A stretch of 64,000 nt of DNA from Dyella sp. C11 (GCF_003121485.1 NZ_QAVX01000002.1:124001-188000); one strand, 5' to 3'; shown: positions 18,630 to 28,888, counted from the first letter of the stretch. Numbers and translations: made by a program. Notes: generated by a model from the letters alone, not told the origin.

Positions 18630-19673
18630 AGCCTCAAGCACGATATTGAAGGGCGTTTCGGCGGCGCGGCGGAATCGTTGAAAACCTCCGCCGCCCACGA
18701 CAACGTCACGCAGTTTCGCTTCACCAGCCTGTGCACCCAGCGCGGGCCCATGGCGCGCGAGTGAAACGGGCACGCAGATTTGCGTGGATGCTGCGAAGTA
18801 CACGCGCCCGACGGGATTGAGGTTGTCCTTCACGCTGTCTCCCGCGAACGGCTCCACGATCATGCAGTTGCCGTCGCTTTTGAGCGCACCTCGGGCATGT
18901 CGCGCGGCGCCGACGGGATCACCCATGTCGTGCAGGCAATCGAAGAACGCGATGAGATCGAAATCCCTGCCGTCATAACTGGTGGCATCGGCCACCTCGA
19001 ACGACGCATTCGCCACACCAACGGCCTTGGCGCGAGTGCGTGCCACCTCGACGGAGGGTGCGTGATAGTCGTAGCCCACGAAATGCGATTGCGAAAACGC
19101 CTGCGCCATCAGGATGGTGCTTGCGCCGTGACCGCAGCCCACGTCCGCAGCCTTGCCGCCTCGACGCAGCTTCTCCACGACACCGTCCAGCGCCGGCAAC
19201 CATGCACCGATCAGGTTGGCGTTGTAACCGGCGCGGAAAAAGCGCTCGGTGCCGTGGAACAGGCACGGGTGATGCTCACCCCACTCCATGCCCTGGCCGC
19301 TGCGGAAATGCTCCTCGGTGCGCTCCCTGGCGTGAAACATGGCCTCGACGATGGCATAGGCACCTGGCAGGTCCACCGGGCCGTTCGGATCGGCCAGGCA
19401 TAGCGCCTGCTCCTCGCTGAGCCCGTATCGGCCGCTCGCTTCGTCGTACTCCACATAGCCGCCCGCCGCCTGGTTGCCCAGCCACTCGCGGATATAGCGC
19501 TCATGGGTACCGGTGCGTTCGGCCAGCTCGGCCGGCGTCAGTCGTTCGTCAGCCAGGGCTTTATAGAAGCCCAGTGCGTCGCCGATCTGGATCAGGGTGG
19601 CACTGATCGCGGCCCCCAGATCGGTCACCGCCTTGCCGAGGAAAGCATTGAGTCGTTGCTCGTCGATAGCCAT
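18621..19673 (-). CDS. Class I SAM-dependent methyltransferase with winged-helix N-terminus
   Basis: A 350-residue protein. The N-terminal region (about residues 15-75) looks like the dimerising winged helix of small-molecule methyltransferases (LTPAELAERTGTHERYIREW). The SAM-binding glycine motif AADVGCGHGAST lies near residue 178, with FDLIAFFDCLHDMGDP as the later motif. The substrate is not evident. Translation most likely starts at the ATG at 19673, where the conserved helix begins. The gene diverges from the LuxR-type regulator and only 25 bases separate the two starts, so the regulator may control it; that is inference. Confidence 0.85.
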   Translation of the reverse strand: MAIDEQRLNAFLGKAVTDLGAAISATLIQIGDALGFYKALADERLTPAELAERTGTHERYIREWLGNQAAGGYVEYDEASGRYGLSEEQALCLADPNGPVDLPGAYAIVEAMFHARERTEEHFRSGQGMEWGEHHPCLFHGTERFFRAGYNANLIGAWLPALDGVVEKLRRGGKAADVGCGHGASTILMAQAFSQSHFVGYDYHAPSVEVARTRAKAVGVANASFEVADATSYDGRDFDLIAFFDCLHDMGDPVGAARHARGALKSDGNCMIVEPFAGDSVKDNLNPVGRVYFAASTQICVPVSLARHGPALGAQAGEAKLRDVVVGGGGFQRFRRAAETPFNIVLEARP

Positions 19674-19698
19674 GGCCGTCACTACCCGATGGAGTACG

Positions 19699-20445
19699 AT
19701 GGAATCTCCTGCATACGCCGCCAGCGATCTCAACGCCTGTCCCATACCGGACAGCGACGAAGCACCCGGCCTGCGGCGGAAGTCCGCCATGTCACGAGCG
19801 ACACGACACTCAAACGCAGGGGAACACCTCGTACCGGCGTTGTCCGACGCCGACGCATCGGCCGTGCTGCCATCCCTGCTCGATCAGTTGCTGATCGGCG
19901 TGGTGCTAGCCGATGCGCACGGCCACCCTCGCTACGCCAACCGCGCCGCACGCGATTTGCTCGCCAGGCACGACGGCCTCACCAACGGCGCTGGCGGCCT
20001 TCTGGCGGAGACATCCACGGACACACGCCGCCTTCGTCAAGCCCTGGCGTTGACGGCTGCCCTGGCGGAAAGCCCGCACGACTCGGCACCCGCCACCCGC
20101 TATCTGGGCATGCCGCGGCGCCTTCATCACATATCGCCGCTGTTGCTGCGCCTGTCGCCGTCACCCGGACCGCCGCCGGGCGTCGCGATCTTCATCACGG
20201 CTCCTGAACATTTGCAGCCCATGCCACGCGAGGCGCTGGCCGTTGCATTCGGGTTGACCCCTCGCGAAGCGGCCTTGGCCGGCTTGCTCGCGGACGGGCA
20301 CGAACTGCGCGATTGCGCGCGCCTGCTTGACATGGGCGAAGGCACCGCACGCAACCATCTGAAGCATGTCTTTGCCAAGACCGTCAGGCACAGTCAGGCG
20401 ACCCTGGTGGCAGCGCTCTGCCGCCTGGCGGGCCCCTGCCGGTAG
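19699..20445 (+). CDS. LuxR-type transcriptional regulator with PAS-like sensor
   Basis: A protein of about 248 residues. A central PAS-like stretch (LLIGVVLADAHGHPRYANRA) precedes a C-terminal LuxR/GerE helix-turn-helix (LTPREAALAGLLADG, then LDMGEGTARNHLKHVFAKT). This matches a family of HTH regulators in Proteobacteria that lack a receiver domain. The start is uncertain: the ATG at 19699 has GGAG in front of it, and the ATG at 19789 would also keep both domains. It diverges from the methyltransferase gene, its likeliest local target. Confidence 0.8.
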   Translation: MESPAYAASDLNACPIPDSDEAPGLRRKSAMSRATRHSNAGEHLVPALSDADASAVLPSLLDQLLIGVVLADAHGHPRYANRAARDLLARHDGLTNGAGGLLAETSTDTRRLRQALALTAALAESPHDSAPATRYLGMPRRLHHISPLLLRLSPSPGPPPGVAIFITAPEHLQPMPREALAVAFGLTPREAALAGLLADGHELRDCARLLDMGEGTARNHLKHVFAKTVRHSQATLVAALCRLAGPCR

Positions 20446-20497
20446 ACGCTGCAACACATGCAACTGACCTCGCGCTGACCATCATCGACCCTATTGA

Positions 20498-20525
20498 TTG
20501 AGCCAAAAGCGCTCCCTGGTTAAGC
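20498..20525 (+). promoter_or_regulatory. Candidate sigma-70 promoter for the NdvB-like gene
   Basis: TTGAGC (20498-20503) and TTAAGC (20520-20525) are separated by 16 bases, 45 bases before the start codon at 20571. Both boxes deviate from the consensus. The position is right for a promoter of the glucan synthase gene, but support rests on these hexamers only. Confidence 0.35.
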
Positions 20526-20570
20526 TCAACAGGCTTTTCGGCCTCGTGTGAGGCAGCCACGGGGATCGTT

Positions 20571-23198
20571 TTGAGCGCGACATCGACTACCAACCACGAC
20601 AGCCGGCACCCGCTGCTCGCAGCCATCCTGCTCGCCCTGATCGTGGCGGCCATGAATATCGGCCTCTGGTGGTGGAGCAACCTGCCGCACGGCCCGGAAA
20701 ACTGGGATGGCCCGATTGGCGGTTTCGCCCTGTCCGCGTTCCAGCGCTACCAGAACCCGCTGAAGAACGATTTCCCGTCCGACGACGAGATCGACGGCGA
20801 CCTGAAGCTGCTCAAGCGCTATACCTCGCGCATCCGCACCTATTCCACGCTGCAGAACCCGCAGATGTATCGCCTGGCGGAGAAGGACGGCCTGCAGGTG
20901 ATGGCCGGCGCGTGGATCGATCGGCGCCTGGACAACAACGAGAAGGAAATCGAAACGCTGATCGCGCAGGCGCGGCGTTATCCCAACTCGATCAACCGCG
21001 TGGTCGTGGGCAACGAAGTGTTGTTCCGCAACGACATTCCGCCGGAAGAGCTGATGGCGTACGCCGACCGCGTGCGCGCTGCCATCCACCAGCCGGTGAC
21101 CATCGCCGAACCGTGGCACATCTGGGCCAAGTATCCGGAGCTGGCCGAGCACGTCGACTTCATCACGGTGCACTTGTTCCCTTACTGGAACGGCATTGCG
21201 GTCACGGGCCAGGGCAAGGGCCTTGAGGCCTTCCCCGCGGTGAGCGATGCGCTGGGCAGCTATGAAGCCCTGCAGAAGATGTTCCCCAACAAGAAGATCG
21301 TGATCGGCGAAATCGGCTGGCCGTCCAACGGCGACCGCTTCAAGTACGCCGACCCGTCGGTGTCGAACGAGGCGATCTTCCTGCGCACGTGGTTCAACGA
21401 AGCCAAGAAGCGCAACATCGATTACTACGTGATGGAAGCGTTCGACCAGCCGTGGAAGGAAGCGCTGTCGGGACGCACCGAAGCGTACTGGGGCATGTTC
21501 AACGCCGATCGCCAGCTGAAATTCCCGTTCACCGGCCCGGTGACCGAGGACACCGCGTGGCCGTGGAAGGCGCTGGGCGCCAGCCTGCTCGCGCTGATCC
21601 CGATGATCTGGTTCGCCACGCGCTACAGCCGCTTCAAGCTGATGGGGCGCTTCTTCTTCTGCGCGCTGATCCAGCTGGCCTGCGGCCTGGTGACGTGGTC
21701 GGCCACCCTGCCCTTCAACTTCTACCTGAGCTGGATCGACTGGACGATGCTGGTGCTGCTGTTCCCGGCACAGATCGCCATTCTCGCCATCCTGCTGATC
21801 AACGGCTTCGAATTCACCGAGGTGCTGTGGCGTCGCAAGTGGGTGCGCGAAGCCGGCCTGCTCACGCCCGATCCGGTGGAGAAGCAGCCGTTCGTGTCCA
21901 TCCACCTGGCCTGCTACAACGAACCGCCGGAGATGGTCATCGTCACGCTCGACTCGCTGGCTGCGCTTCAGTACGAGAACTACGAAGTGCTGGTGATCGA
22001 CAACAACACCAAGGATCCGGCCATCTGGAAGCCGGTGCAGGAATACTGCGAAAAGCTCGGGTCGAAGTTCCGCTTCTTCCATCTGGAACCCTGGCCGGGC
22101 TTCAAGGCCGGTGCGCTGAATTTCGGCCTGAAGGAAACGGACGAACGCGCCGACGTGGTGGCCGTGATCGACGCCGACTACGTGGTGCGCGAAGACTGGC
22201 TGGCCGCGCTCACCGGTTACTTCCACGACCCGAAGGTGGCCGTGGTGCAGTGCCCGCAGGCGCATCGCGATTACGAGCACAACCGCTTCCGCCGCATGAC
22301 CGCGTGGGAATACGACGGCTTCTTCCGCATCGGCATGCACCATCGCAACGAGCGCAACGCCATCATCCAGCACGGCACCATGACCATGGTCCGTCGTTCG
22401 GCGCTGGAAGGCACCGGCGGCTGGTCGGAATGGACCATCTGCGAGGACGCCGAACTCGGCCTGCGCCTGATGCACGCCGGCTACGAGCTGGTGTACGTCG
22501 ATGAGCTGATGGGCAAGGGCCTGACGCCGGCCGACTTCAAGGCATACAAGAGCCAGCGTTATCGCTGGGCGTTCGGTGCCATGCAGATCCTCAAGGGTCG
22601 CTGGGACTGGATGACCAAGAAGGGCCCGCTGGGTTCCGGTCAGCGCTTCCACTTCCTCACCGGCTGGTTCAGCTGGTTCGCCGATGCGCTGCATCTCATC
22701 TTCACGATGATGGCGATCTTCTGGACCGCGGGCATGGTGGCCTTCCCCACCATCTTCAACCTGCCGATGCAGTTGTTCCTGATCCCCGTGATCGGCTTCT
22801 TCTTCGCCAAGGCCATCTTCGGCATCGTGCTGTATCGCGTGCGCGTGCCCTGCAGCTGGTACGACACGCTGATGGCGTCGCTGGCCAGCATGAGCCTGTC
22901 GCACGCCATCGCACGCGGCATCCTGCATGGCCTGACGCGCGAAAAGACCTCGTTCGTGGTGACGGCGAAGAGCCGCCGCCTGGGTGGCAGCAACTTCGCC
23001 GCGTTTGCGCCGGTACGCGAGGAATTCCTCATGGCCATCGCGCTGGTGGGCTGCATCGTGGGCATGGGCCTGCGCTTCGGCACGCACTACATCGAAGGCA
23101 CATTGTGGATGTTCATCCTCGCCGCGCAATCGATTCCTTACGTTTCCGCCGTGATCGGTGCCTGGATTGCGCACAAAGCCGGTGACAAGGCAGGCTGA
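20571..23198 (+). CDS. ndvB: NdvB-like membrane protein with GH17 and GT2 domains (beta-glucan synthase)
   Basis: An 875-residue inner membrane protein. After one N-terminal helix comes a periplasmic GH17-type domain with the acid/base and nucleophile glutamates in VVVGNEVLFRN and IVIGEIGWPSNGD. Membrane helices follow (about residues 325-420), then a cytoplasmic GT2 domain with VIDADYVV, CEDAELGLRL and the QRYRW motif of processive synthases, then more helices. The order resembles Pseudomonas NdvB, which makes periplasmic cyclic beta-1,3-glucans linked to biofilm drug tolerance; that product is inferred here. The start codon is TTG at 20571, behind GGGG. Confidence 0.85.
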   Translation: MSATSTTNHDSRHPLLAAILLALIVAAMNIGLWWWSNLPHGPENWDGPIGGFALSAFQRYQNPLKNDFPSDDEIDGDLKLLKRYTSRIRTYSTLQNPQMYRLAEKDGLQVMAGAWIDRRLDNNEKEIETLIAQARRYPNSINRVVVGNEVLFRNDIPPEELMAYADRVRAAIHQPVTIAEPWHIWAKYPELAEHVDFITVHLFPYWNGIAVTGQGKGLEAFPAVSDALGSYEALQKMFPNKKIVIGEIGWPSNGDRFKYADPSVSNEAIFLRTWFNEAKKRNIDYYVMEAFDQPWKEALSGRTEAYWGMFNADRQLKFPFTGPVTEDTAWPWKALGASLLALIPMIWFATRYSRFKLMGRFFFCALIQLACGLVTWSATLPFNFYLSWIDWTMLVLLFPAQIAILAILLINGFEFTEVLWRRKWVREAGLLTPDPVEKQPFVSIHLACYNEPPEMVIVTLDSLAALQYENYEVLVIDNNTKDPAIWKPVQEYCEKLGSKFRFFHLEPWPGFKAGALNFGLKETDERADVVAVIDADYVVREDWLAALTGYFHDPKVAVVQCPQAHRDYEHNRFRRMTAWEYDGFFRIGMHHRNERNAIIQHGTMTMVRRSALEGTGGWSEWTICEDAELGLRLMHAGYELVYVDELMGKGLTPADFKAYKSQRYRWAFGAMQILKGRWDWMTKKGPLGSGQRFHFLTGWFSWFADALHLIFTMMAIFWTAGMVAFPTIFNLPMQLFLIPVIGFFFAKAIFGIVLYRVRVPCSWYDTLMASLASMSLSHAIARGILHGLTREKTSFVVTAKSRRLGGSNFAAFAPVREEFLMAIALVGCIVGMGLRFGTHYIEGTLWMFILAAQSIPYVSAVIGAWIAHKAGDKAG

Positions 23199-23257
23199 AA
23201 ACCAGAGGTTTCACGACGCTCCATTCACCGGCATGGACCGGTTGATCGGCTAAGCTT

Positions 23258-23297
23258 GGGCCGCATGCGTTTGATCGCGCATGCGGCCCACTTTTTT
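23258..23297 (+). terminator. Rho-independent terminator after the NdvB-like gene
   Basis: A perfect 12-base stem (23258-23269 with 23278-23289, GGGCCGCATGCG against its complement) has an eight-base loop. Six T residues follow after AC. It ends the glucan-synthase transcript and separates it from tamA, whose start is only 23 bases further on. Confidence 0.9.
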
Positions 23298-23319
23298 CCA
23301 GGACGGAAACCAGGAGCGC

Positions 23320-25080
23320 ATGCGCCGAATTCGACGCCTCATGCTGTTGCCGCTGTTGCTGGCCCCCTGGCTGGCGCATGCAGGCGTGCAGGTGGTGGTG
23401 GATGGCGTGGACGACCCGCTGAAGCTTGCCGTGAGCTCGGGCGTCGACATTTCGCAGTACGCCAATCGCGACGTCACGGATGCACAAGCGCATCGCCTCT
23501 ACGAGCAGGCGCTGGATCAAGCCAAAACGGCGCTTGAGCCTTACGGCTATTACGAAGCGAAAGTCACCGGACAGATCGATCCCGTCGGCACCGACTGGCG
23601 CGTCACGCTGCATGTCGTGCCGGGGCAGCCCGTCGTGGTCACCGAGGTCGATCTCAAGCTCGATGCCACGGCAGCGAAGATCGGTGCCATCCGGCGCGCG
23701 CAGGCGGCAATCCAGAACCTCAAGGGCCAGACGCTCAATCACGGCGTTTACGATGCCGACCGTGATGCGCTGAGCGGCACGCTCACGGCCAACGGCTTTC
23801 TCGATGCAAAGCTGGTCACGCATCGTGTGGACGTGAATCGTGGCGAGCGCAGCGCAGTGATCCATCTCGCGTGGGAAGCAGGTCCGCGCTACAAGTTCGG
23901 CCAGGTCCACTTCGAAGGCTCGCAATTCAAGGAAGGCTTCCTGCAGCGCTACGTGCCCTTCAAGGCCGGTGACTATTTCGCGCAGGACAAACTGCTGCAG
24001 CTCCAGCAGGCCCTGAATGGCGCCGACTATTTTTCCGTGGTGAACGTGCTGCCCGATGTCGACGACAAGAAAGACGGCGTGGTCGATGTGAAGGTGGAAC
24101 TGTCCCCCGCCAAGCGCACCGTCTACACCGGCGGTCCTTTCATCGGCACCGATACGGGTTTTGGCGTGCGCGCCGGCATGGAGCGCCGCTGGGTAAATGC
24201 CAGCGGCCACAAGTGGAAGAACGAGGTCATCGTCGCGCAGAAACTCAAGACGGTGTCGACGCTGTACACGGTACCCATGCCGGGTCCGAATCAGCGCAGC
24301 TTCAACTACGGTGCCACGTACCGCGATTCCAATACCGACACGTCCAAATCCAAGACACTGGAACTGGTCGCCAACGAAACGCGCGAATGGCACGGCTGGG
24401 TACGCACCATTGGCCTGCATGCCCTGGATGGCACGTTCACCGTCGGCCAGAAGGCGGGCGAGGCGGACAACGTGACGGGCCTGGAGCATGGCCAGAGCAA
24501 CCTGTTCTATCCCGAAGCCTCGCTGTCGAAGAAATCAGGCGACAACCCCATCTTCGTGCGCAACGGCTGGTCACTGGTGTTCACGGCACGCACCACGGTG
24601 GGTTCGCTGCTTTCGGATGCGAGCTTCAGCCAGGTCACGGCTGACGGCAAATGGATCACGTCGTTCTGGGGCAACAACCGCTTCATCGTGCGCGGCTCGG
24701 CCGGCGCCACCTGGACGAACAATTTCGATGACCTGCCGCCACAGCTGCGCTTTTTCGCGGGCGGCGATCGATCGGTACGCGGCTACAGCTACCAGAGCAT
24801 CGGCCCGGAGAACGCCTATGGCCGCGTCATCGGCGGCAAGAATCTCCTCGTGGGCAGTACCGAAGTGGAGCACTACTTCACCCGCCAATGGGGCATGGCG
24901 GCCTTCGTGGATGCGGGCAACGCGTTCAACGGCACCGACTACCGCCCCAAGATCGGCGCAGGCCTGGGCGTTCGCTGGCTGTCACCGGTGGGTATGATCC
25001 GGGTGGACCTGGGCACACCGGTGGCCAATCCGGATGTGCACGGTGTGGAGCTGCACATCGTGATCGGCCCGGATCTGTGA
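23320..25080 (+). CDS. tamA: Outer-membrane translocation and assembly protein TamA
   Basis: A 586-residue Omp85-family outer-membrane protein that works with TamB in outer-membrane biogenesis. A signal peptide ends near PWLAHA. POTRA domains follow (about residues 30-260, including KFGQVHFEGSQFKEGFL). The C-terminal third is a 16-strand barrel, with the Omp85 signature GGDRSVRGYSYQSIGP and a final strand ELHIVIGPDL. The ATG at 23320 follows CAGGAG; an earlier in-frame ATG lies inside the terminator hairpin and is rejected. tamB starts ten bases after its stop, so the two form an operon. Confidence 0.93.
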   Translation: MRRIRRLMLLPLLLAPWLAHAGVQVVVDGVDDPLKLAVSSGVDISQYANRDVTDAQAHRLYEQALDQAKTALEPYGYYEAKVTGQIDPVGTDWRVTLHVVPGQPVVVTEVDLKLDATAAKIGAIRRAQAAIQNLKGQTLNHGVYDADRDALSGTLTANGFLDAKLVTHRVDVNRGERSAVIHLAWEAGPRYKFGQVHFEGSQFKEGFLQRYVPFKAGDYFAQDKLLQLQQALNGADYFSVVNVLPDVDDKKDGVVDVKVELSPAKRTVYTGGPFIGTDTGFGVRAGMERRWVNASGHKWKNEVIVAQKLKTVSTLYTVPMPGPNQRSFNYGATYRDSNTDTSKSKTLELVANETREWHGWVRTIGLHALDGTFTVGQKAGEADNVTGLEHGQSNLFYPEASLSKKSGDNPIFVRNGWSLVFTARTTVGSLLSDASFSQVTADGKWITSFWGNNRFIVRGSAGATWTNNFDDLPPQLRFFAGGDRSVRGYSYQSIGPENAYGRVIGGKNLLVGSTEVEHYFTRQWGMAAFVDAGNAFNGTDYRPKIGAGLGVRWLSPVGMIRVDLGTPVANPDVHGVELHIVIGPDL

Positions 25081-25090
25081 GTCATCCATC

Positions 25091-28000
25091 ATGACAGAAA
25101 CGACCACGCCCGCTCCCGCATCCAAGCCCCGCCGCCACTGGCTGCGCTGGGCATTGTTTTCGCTGCTGGCATTGCTGCTGGTGCTCGTGGCCTTCGTTGC
25201 CTGGCTGCTGGGCACGGCACCCGGCCTGCGATTTGCGCTGGATCGGGCCGAGGGTTTCCTGCCCGGTCTCTCGGTGCAATCGGCAAGCGGACGACTCGTG
25301 GGCCCGCTGGACCTCACCGGGCTGCGCTACGCGGATGGCACGGGTTTGGACGTCCAGATCGCCAAGGCGCATCTCGACCTGAAGGCCGCTTCCTTGCTGC
25401 GCAAGCGACTGCATGTACTGGACCTCAATGTCGATGGCGTGGTCGTCGCCCTTGCGCCCAGCCAGCCGGAACAACCGGAAAGCGAAAGCAGTTTTTCGTG
25501 GCAGGCACCGCTGGACATGGTGCTTGACCGAGCGCATGTGGGTTCGGTGAAGATCACGCAAGCCGGTGCTCCCATCTTCGCTTCCGATTCGCTCGACCTC
25601 GCCGGCAGCTGGACGGGCAATCAGGGCATCGCACTGCGCCAGCTCGCGTTGCGTGCGCCCGAAGGCCATGCCGACCTTACCGGCACTCTCGTCATCGGCA
25701 GCAAATACCAGGGCGATGGCAAGACGGATTTTGCGTGGACCATCGATGGCACCCCGTACGCCGGCGAACTTGCCGCGCGCGGCGATGGCAAGCAGGCCCA
25801 CATCGACTTGCAGCTCACCCAGCCCATGGCGGCGCGCCTGCAACTGGAGATGGCGCAAGGTGATGACTACGCATGGACGGGCACGCTCGACGCACCGCGC
25901 TTTGATCCCAAGCCGTTCATCGGCGAAAGCTCGATCAGCGGGCTCGCGGTCAAGCTCACCGGCAACGGCAATCGCCGCAGCGGTAACGTGACGGGCCAGC
26001 TGGGCATCAACGACTACCAGATGATGTTGCAGCCGTTGCGCGCGAGCTTCAGCGAAAACCTGGACACACTCACGCTGGAACAACTCGGCGTTACATCACC
26101 GCAATACAAGGGCGCGGTGAACGCGCACGGTGTGGTGAAGCTCGCGGCAAAACCGTTGTCAGCCGACCTTGCCGTCGAATGGAAAGACGTGGTGTTCCCC
26201 GAGGAAGTGGCGGGGCAAACACTGCTGAGTCATGGCAGTCTCAGCGCCAAGGGCAGCATCGATCAGTTCCACGCTGAAGGCGCGCTCGCCATCGGCCCTC
26301 AGGACCAGCTTGCAGATGTGGCGCTCAATCTGGACGGCACGCAGAAACTCATCGAGCTGCATGCGCTGACCGTGAAGCAGGCGCAGGGCGACCTGCAGGC
26401 CAAGGGCACACTCACCTTGCAGCCGGCGCTGGGATGGCAGATCGAGGCCATCGCCAACAAGTTCGATCCGGGCCACCTGCTGGCGAAATGGAATGGTTCG
26501 CTGGATTTCGACATCGCTTCGCAAGGGTCGCTGCCGCAGGATCACCCCGATGTCACGCTGGACATCAGGAAATTCGACGGTCGCCTGCGCGACCGCACCG
26601 TGCATGGCGATGGCAAATTGCATCTGCCACCCGAAGGCGTGGTGGACGGCAAACTGCATCTCATCTCCGGTGGCAGCGACGCGCTGATCGACGCGAAACC
26701 CAGCAACACGAACAACATCACCGTGACACTTGCCGTGGCGTCGCTGGGCGACTGGTTGCCCGAAGCGGCGGGCCGCTTGCAGGGTACGATCCAGGTGCGT
26801 GGCAAGCATCCCGCGCTGGCGGTGGATGCGAACCTGCAAGGCAGCGCGTTGAGCTATGCGGGACAGCGCGTAGATAGTCTGCGGCTGGTCGCCAACGTGC
26901 CGGACATCAGCCATCCCGGCGGCAAGCTCGATTTGCAGACCAGCGGCGTCACTGCAGGCGGCCTCGCTTTCACGCAGGTGAATGTGCAGGGCAACGGCAC
27001 GGCGGAGCGACACAGTCTTACGCTCAGCGCGCACGGCTCGCCGCTGTCCACTGACCTGGCGCTCAGTGGTGGCCTCAAGGGTTCGGCGTGGAACGGCACG
27101 CTGTCCACGTTCAACATCGACTTCGCCGGCCTGCCCCGCTGGCGCTTGCAGCAATCGACGCAGCTTTCGTACAACGACGGCGCACTCAACCTCTCCGAAC
27201 TGTGTCTTACGGCTGGCGAACCGCTGCTGTGTGCGGCAGCCAAGCAGGACAAGGCGGGCAATCTGGATGCGAACTATCGCCTGCATGGCTTGCCCATCGC
27301 GCTGATCATGAGCGCAGTGAGCACCAGCAAGGTGCCGATGCGCGTGGAAGGTTCACTCGACGGCAATGGCAGTATTCGTCGCAACACGGCAGGTGCGCTG
27401 ACGGGTCAGGCATCGATCACGTCGCCGCGTGGCTCCGTCGCTTATGCCGATCGCGCGGATCAACCGCTGGTGACCTATGACAACCTCGCCCTCACCGCGC
27501 AGCTCAGTCCTTCCAGCCAGCAGTTGCAACTGCACGCGGGGTTGACCAACAGCGGACGCATCGATGGCAACGTCACGCTCACCGGCGCGCAGCAAGCGCT
27601 CGGCGGCCACGTCGGCATCCATGTCAGCAACCTCAAGCTGCTGGAAATATTCACTACTGAAGTGGTGAACCCCAAGGGCGCGATGAATGGCGACTTCAAC
27701 CTCGCCGGCACGCTCTCGCAACCGGCCATCAGCGGCCAGGCCAATCTCACCGATTTCTCGGCGGAAATTCCCGGCATGGGCCTCAAGCTCACGCAGGGGC
27801 GCGTGACCATCGGCACCACCGATGCACAGCATTACCGCATCGACGGCACGCTGCATTCGGGTGACGGCAACGTGGTTCTCGCGGGCACGGCTGCACTCGG
27901 CGCCGATGCGCAGAGCGTGCTCTCGGTGAAAGGCAGCAACTTCAAGGCGATCGACATTCCCGCCGCCAAGGTGGCCATTTCGCCGGACCTTGCGGTGAAG

Positions 28001-28882
28001 CACGACAACAACGGATTGAACATCACAGGCAACGTCACGCTCGACAGCGCCGACGTGAACCTCGACAAGCTGCCCGGCGCCGGTGCTACCAAGGCCTCGT
28101 CCGATGTCGTGATCGTCGACGAAAAGCAGCAGGAGGAAGCCGCCAGCCAGAAGCCGCATTCCGCCACCGTCCCGGTGAATCTTGGCAAGAAGGCGCATCT
28201 CGTCGGCATGGGCCTGGATGGCACGTTGAGCGGTCAGCTGGTGGTCGCCGACCGACCGGGCCGCGCGACCACCGGCCAGGGACAGGTCGAAGTCAGCGGC
28301 ACCTACAAGGCGTACGGCCAGAATCTGCAGATCGACCGCGGCCAGCTGCTGTTCGCCAGCACGCCCATCGACAATCCGGGCCTGAACATTCGCGCCATCC
28401 GCAAACTCAATCCCAACGCCACCATCGACGATGGCCAGCAGGTGGGCTTGAACATCGCCGGCACGGCGCAGCGCCCCGTGCTCACCGTGTTCTCGCAACC
28501 CACCATGGAACAGTCAGATGCCCTCTCCTACCTCATTACCGGCAAACCGCTGTCGCAGGTAAAGGGGGGTGAAGGCAACATGGTGGGCGCTGCGGCGCAG
28601 GCGCTGGGATCGGCCACGGGCAACCTGCTGGCCAAGAGCATCGGTTCACGCCTGGGCGTGGACGACATCGGCGTGAGCAGCAGCGACGCCTTGAACGGCA
28701 GCTCCGCGTTTACGGTGGGCAAATACCTTTCGCCGCGTCTCTACATCAGCTACGGCGTAGGCCTTTTCGATCCGGGTCAGGTGATCGTGCTGCGCTACCA
28801 CTTCAACGCCCGCTGGAACTTCGAAGCGCAAAGCGCCACCGACTTCAACCGCGCCTCGCTCAATTACCGGATCGAGCGCTGA
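25091..28882 (+). CDS. tamB: Inner-membrane-anchored AsmA/TamB-type bridge protein TamB
   Basis: A 1263-residue protein. One signal anchor (about residues 17-40, LALLLVLVAFVAWLL) is followed by a very long repeated beta-sheet region and a conserved C-terminal TamB domain (DUF490) ending in YNYRIER-like SLNYRIER. Such proteins form a periplasm-spanning groove and are implicated in phospholipid transport to the outer membrane and in assembly with TamA. It is adjacent to tamA and shares its operon. Its stop is seven bases from the stop of the convergent oxygenase gene, with no obvious terminator between. Confidence 0.93.
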   Translation: MTETTTPAPASKPRRHWLRWALFSLLALLLVLVAFVAWLLGTAPGLRFALDRAEGFLPGLSVQSASGRLVGPLDLTGLRYADGTGLDVQIAKAHLDLKAASLLRKRLHVLDLNVDGVVVALAPSQPEQPESESSFSWQAPLDMVLDRAHVGSVKITQAGAPIFASDSLDLAGSWTGNQGIALRQLALRAPEGHADLTGTLVIGSKYQGDGKTDFAWTIDGTPYAGELAARGDGKQAHIDLQLTQPMAARLQLEMAQGDDYAWTGTLDAPRFDPKPFIGESSISGLAVKLTGNGNRRSGNVTGQLGINDYQMMLQPLRASFSENLDTLTLEQLGVTSPQYKGAVNAHGVVKLAAKPLSADLAVEWKDVVFPEEVAGQTLLSHGSLSAKGSIDQFHAEGALAIGPQDQLADVALNLDGTQKLIELHALTVKQAQGDLQAKGTLTLQPALGWQIEAIANKFDPGHLLAKWNGSLDFDIASQGSLPQDHPDVTLDIRKFDGRLRDRTVHGDGKLHLPPEGVVDGKLHLISGGSDALIDAKPSNTNNITVTLAVASLGDWLPEAAGRLQGTIQVRGKHPALAVDANLQGSALSYAGQRVDSLRLVANVPDISHPGGKLDLQTSGVTAGGLAFTQVNVQGNGTAERHSLTLSAHGSPLSTDLALSGGLKGSAWNGTLSTFNIDFAGLPRWRLQQSTQLSYNDGALNLSELCLTAGEPLLCAAAKQDKAGNLDANYRLHGLPIALIMSAVSTSKVPMRVEGSLDGNGSIRRNTAGALTGQASITSPRGSVAYADRADQPLVTYDNLALTAQLSPSSQQLQLHAGLTNSGRIDGNVTLTGAQQALGGHVGIHVSNLKLLEIFTTEVVNPKGAMNGDFNLAGTLSQPAISGQANLTDFSAEIPGMGLKLTQGRVTIGTTDAQHYRIDGTLHSGDGNVVLAGTAALGADAQSVLSVKGSNFKAIDIPAAKVAISPDLAVKHDNNGLNITGNVTLDSADVNLDKLPGAGATKASSDVVIVDEKQQEEAASQKPHSATVPVNLGKKAHLVGMGLDGTLSGQLVVADRPGRATTGQGQVEVSGTYKAYGQNLQIDRGQLLFASTPIDNPGLNIRAIRKLNPNATIDDGQQVGLNIAGTAQRPVLTVFSQPTMEQSDALSYLITGKPLSQVKGGEGNMVGAAAQALGSATGNLLAKSIGSRLGVDDIGVSSSDALNGSSAFTVGKYLSPRLYISYGVGLFDPGQVIVLRYHFNARWNFEAQSATDFNRASLNYRIER

Positions 28883-28888
28883 ACCGGC

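Noticed and set aside
20526-23174. A very long open frame opposite the NdvB-like gene on the minus strand
   Set aside because: It is antisense to a gene with clear catalytic motifs; its product is histidine/arginine-rich and low in conserved pattern. High GC and third-position bias keep such frames open.
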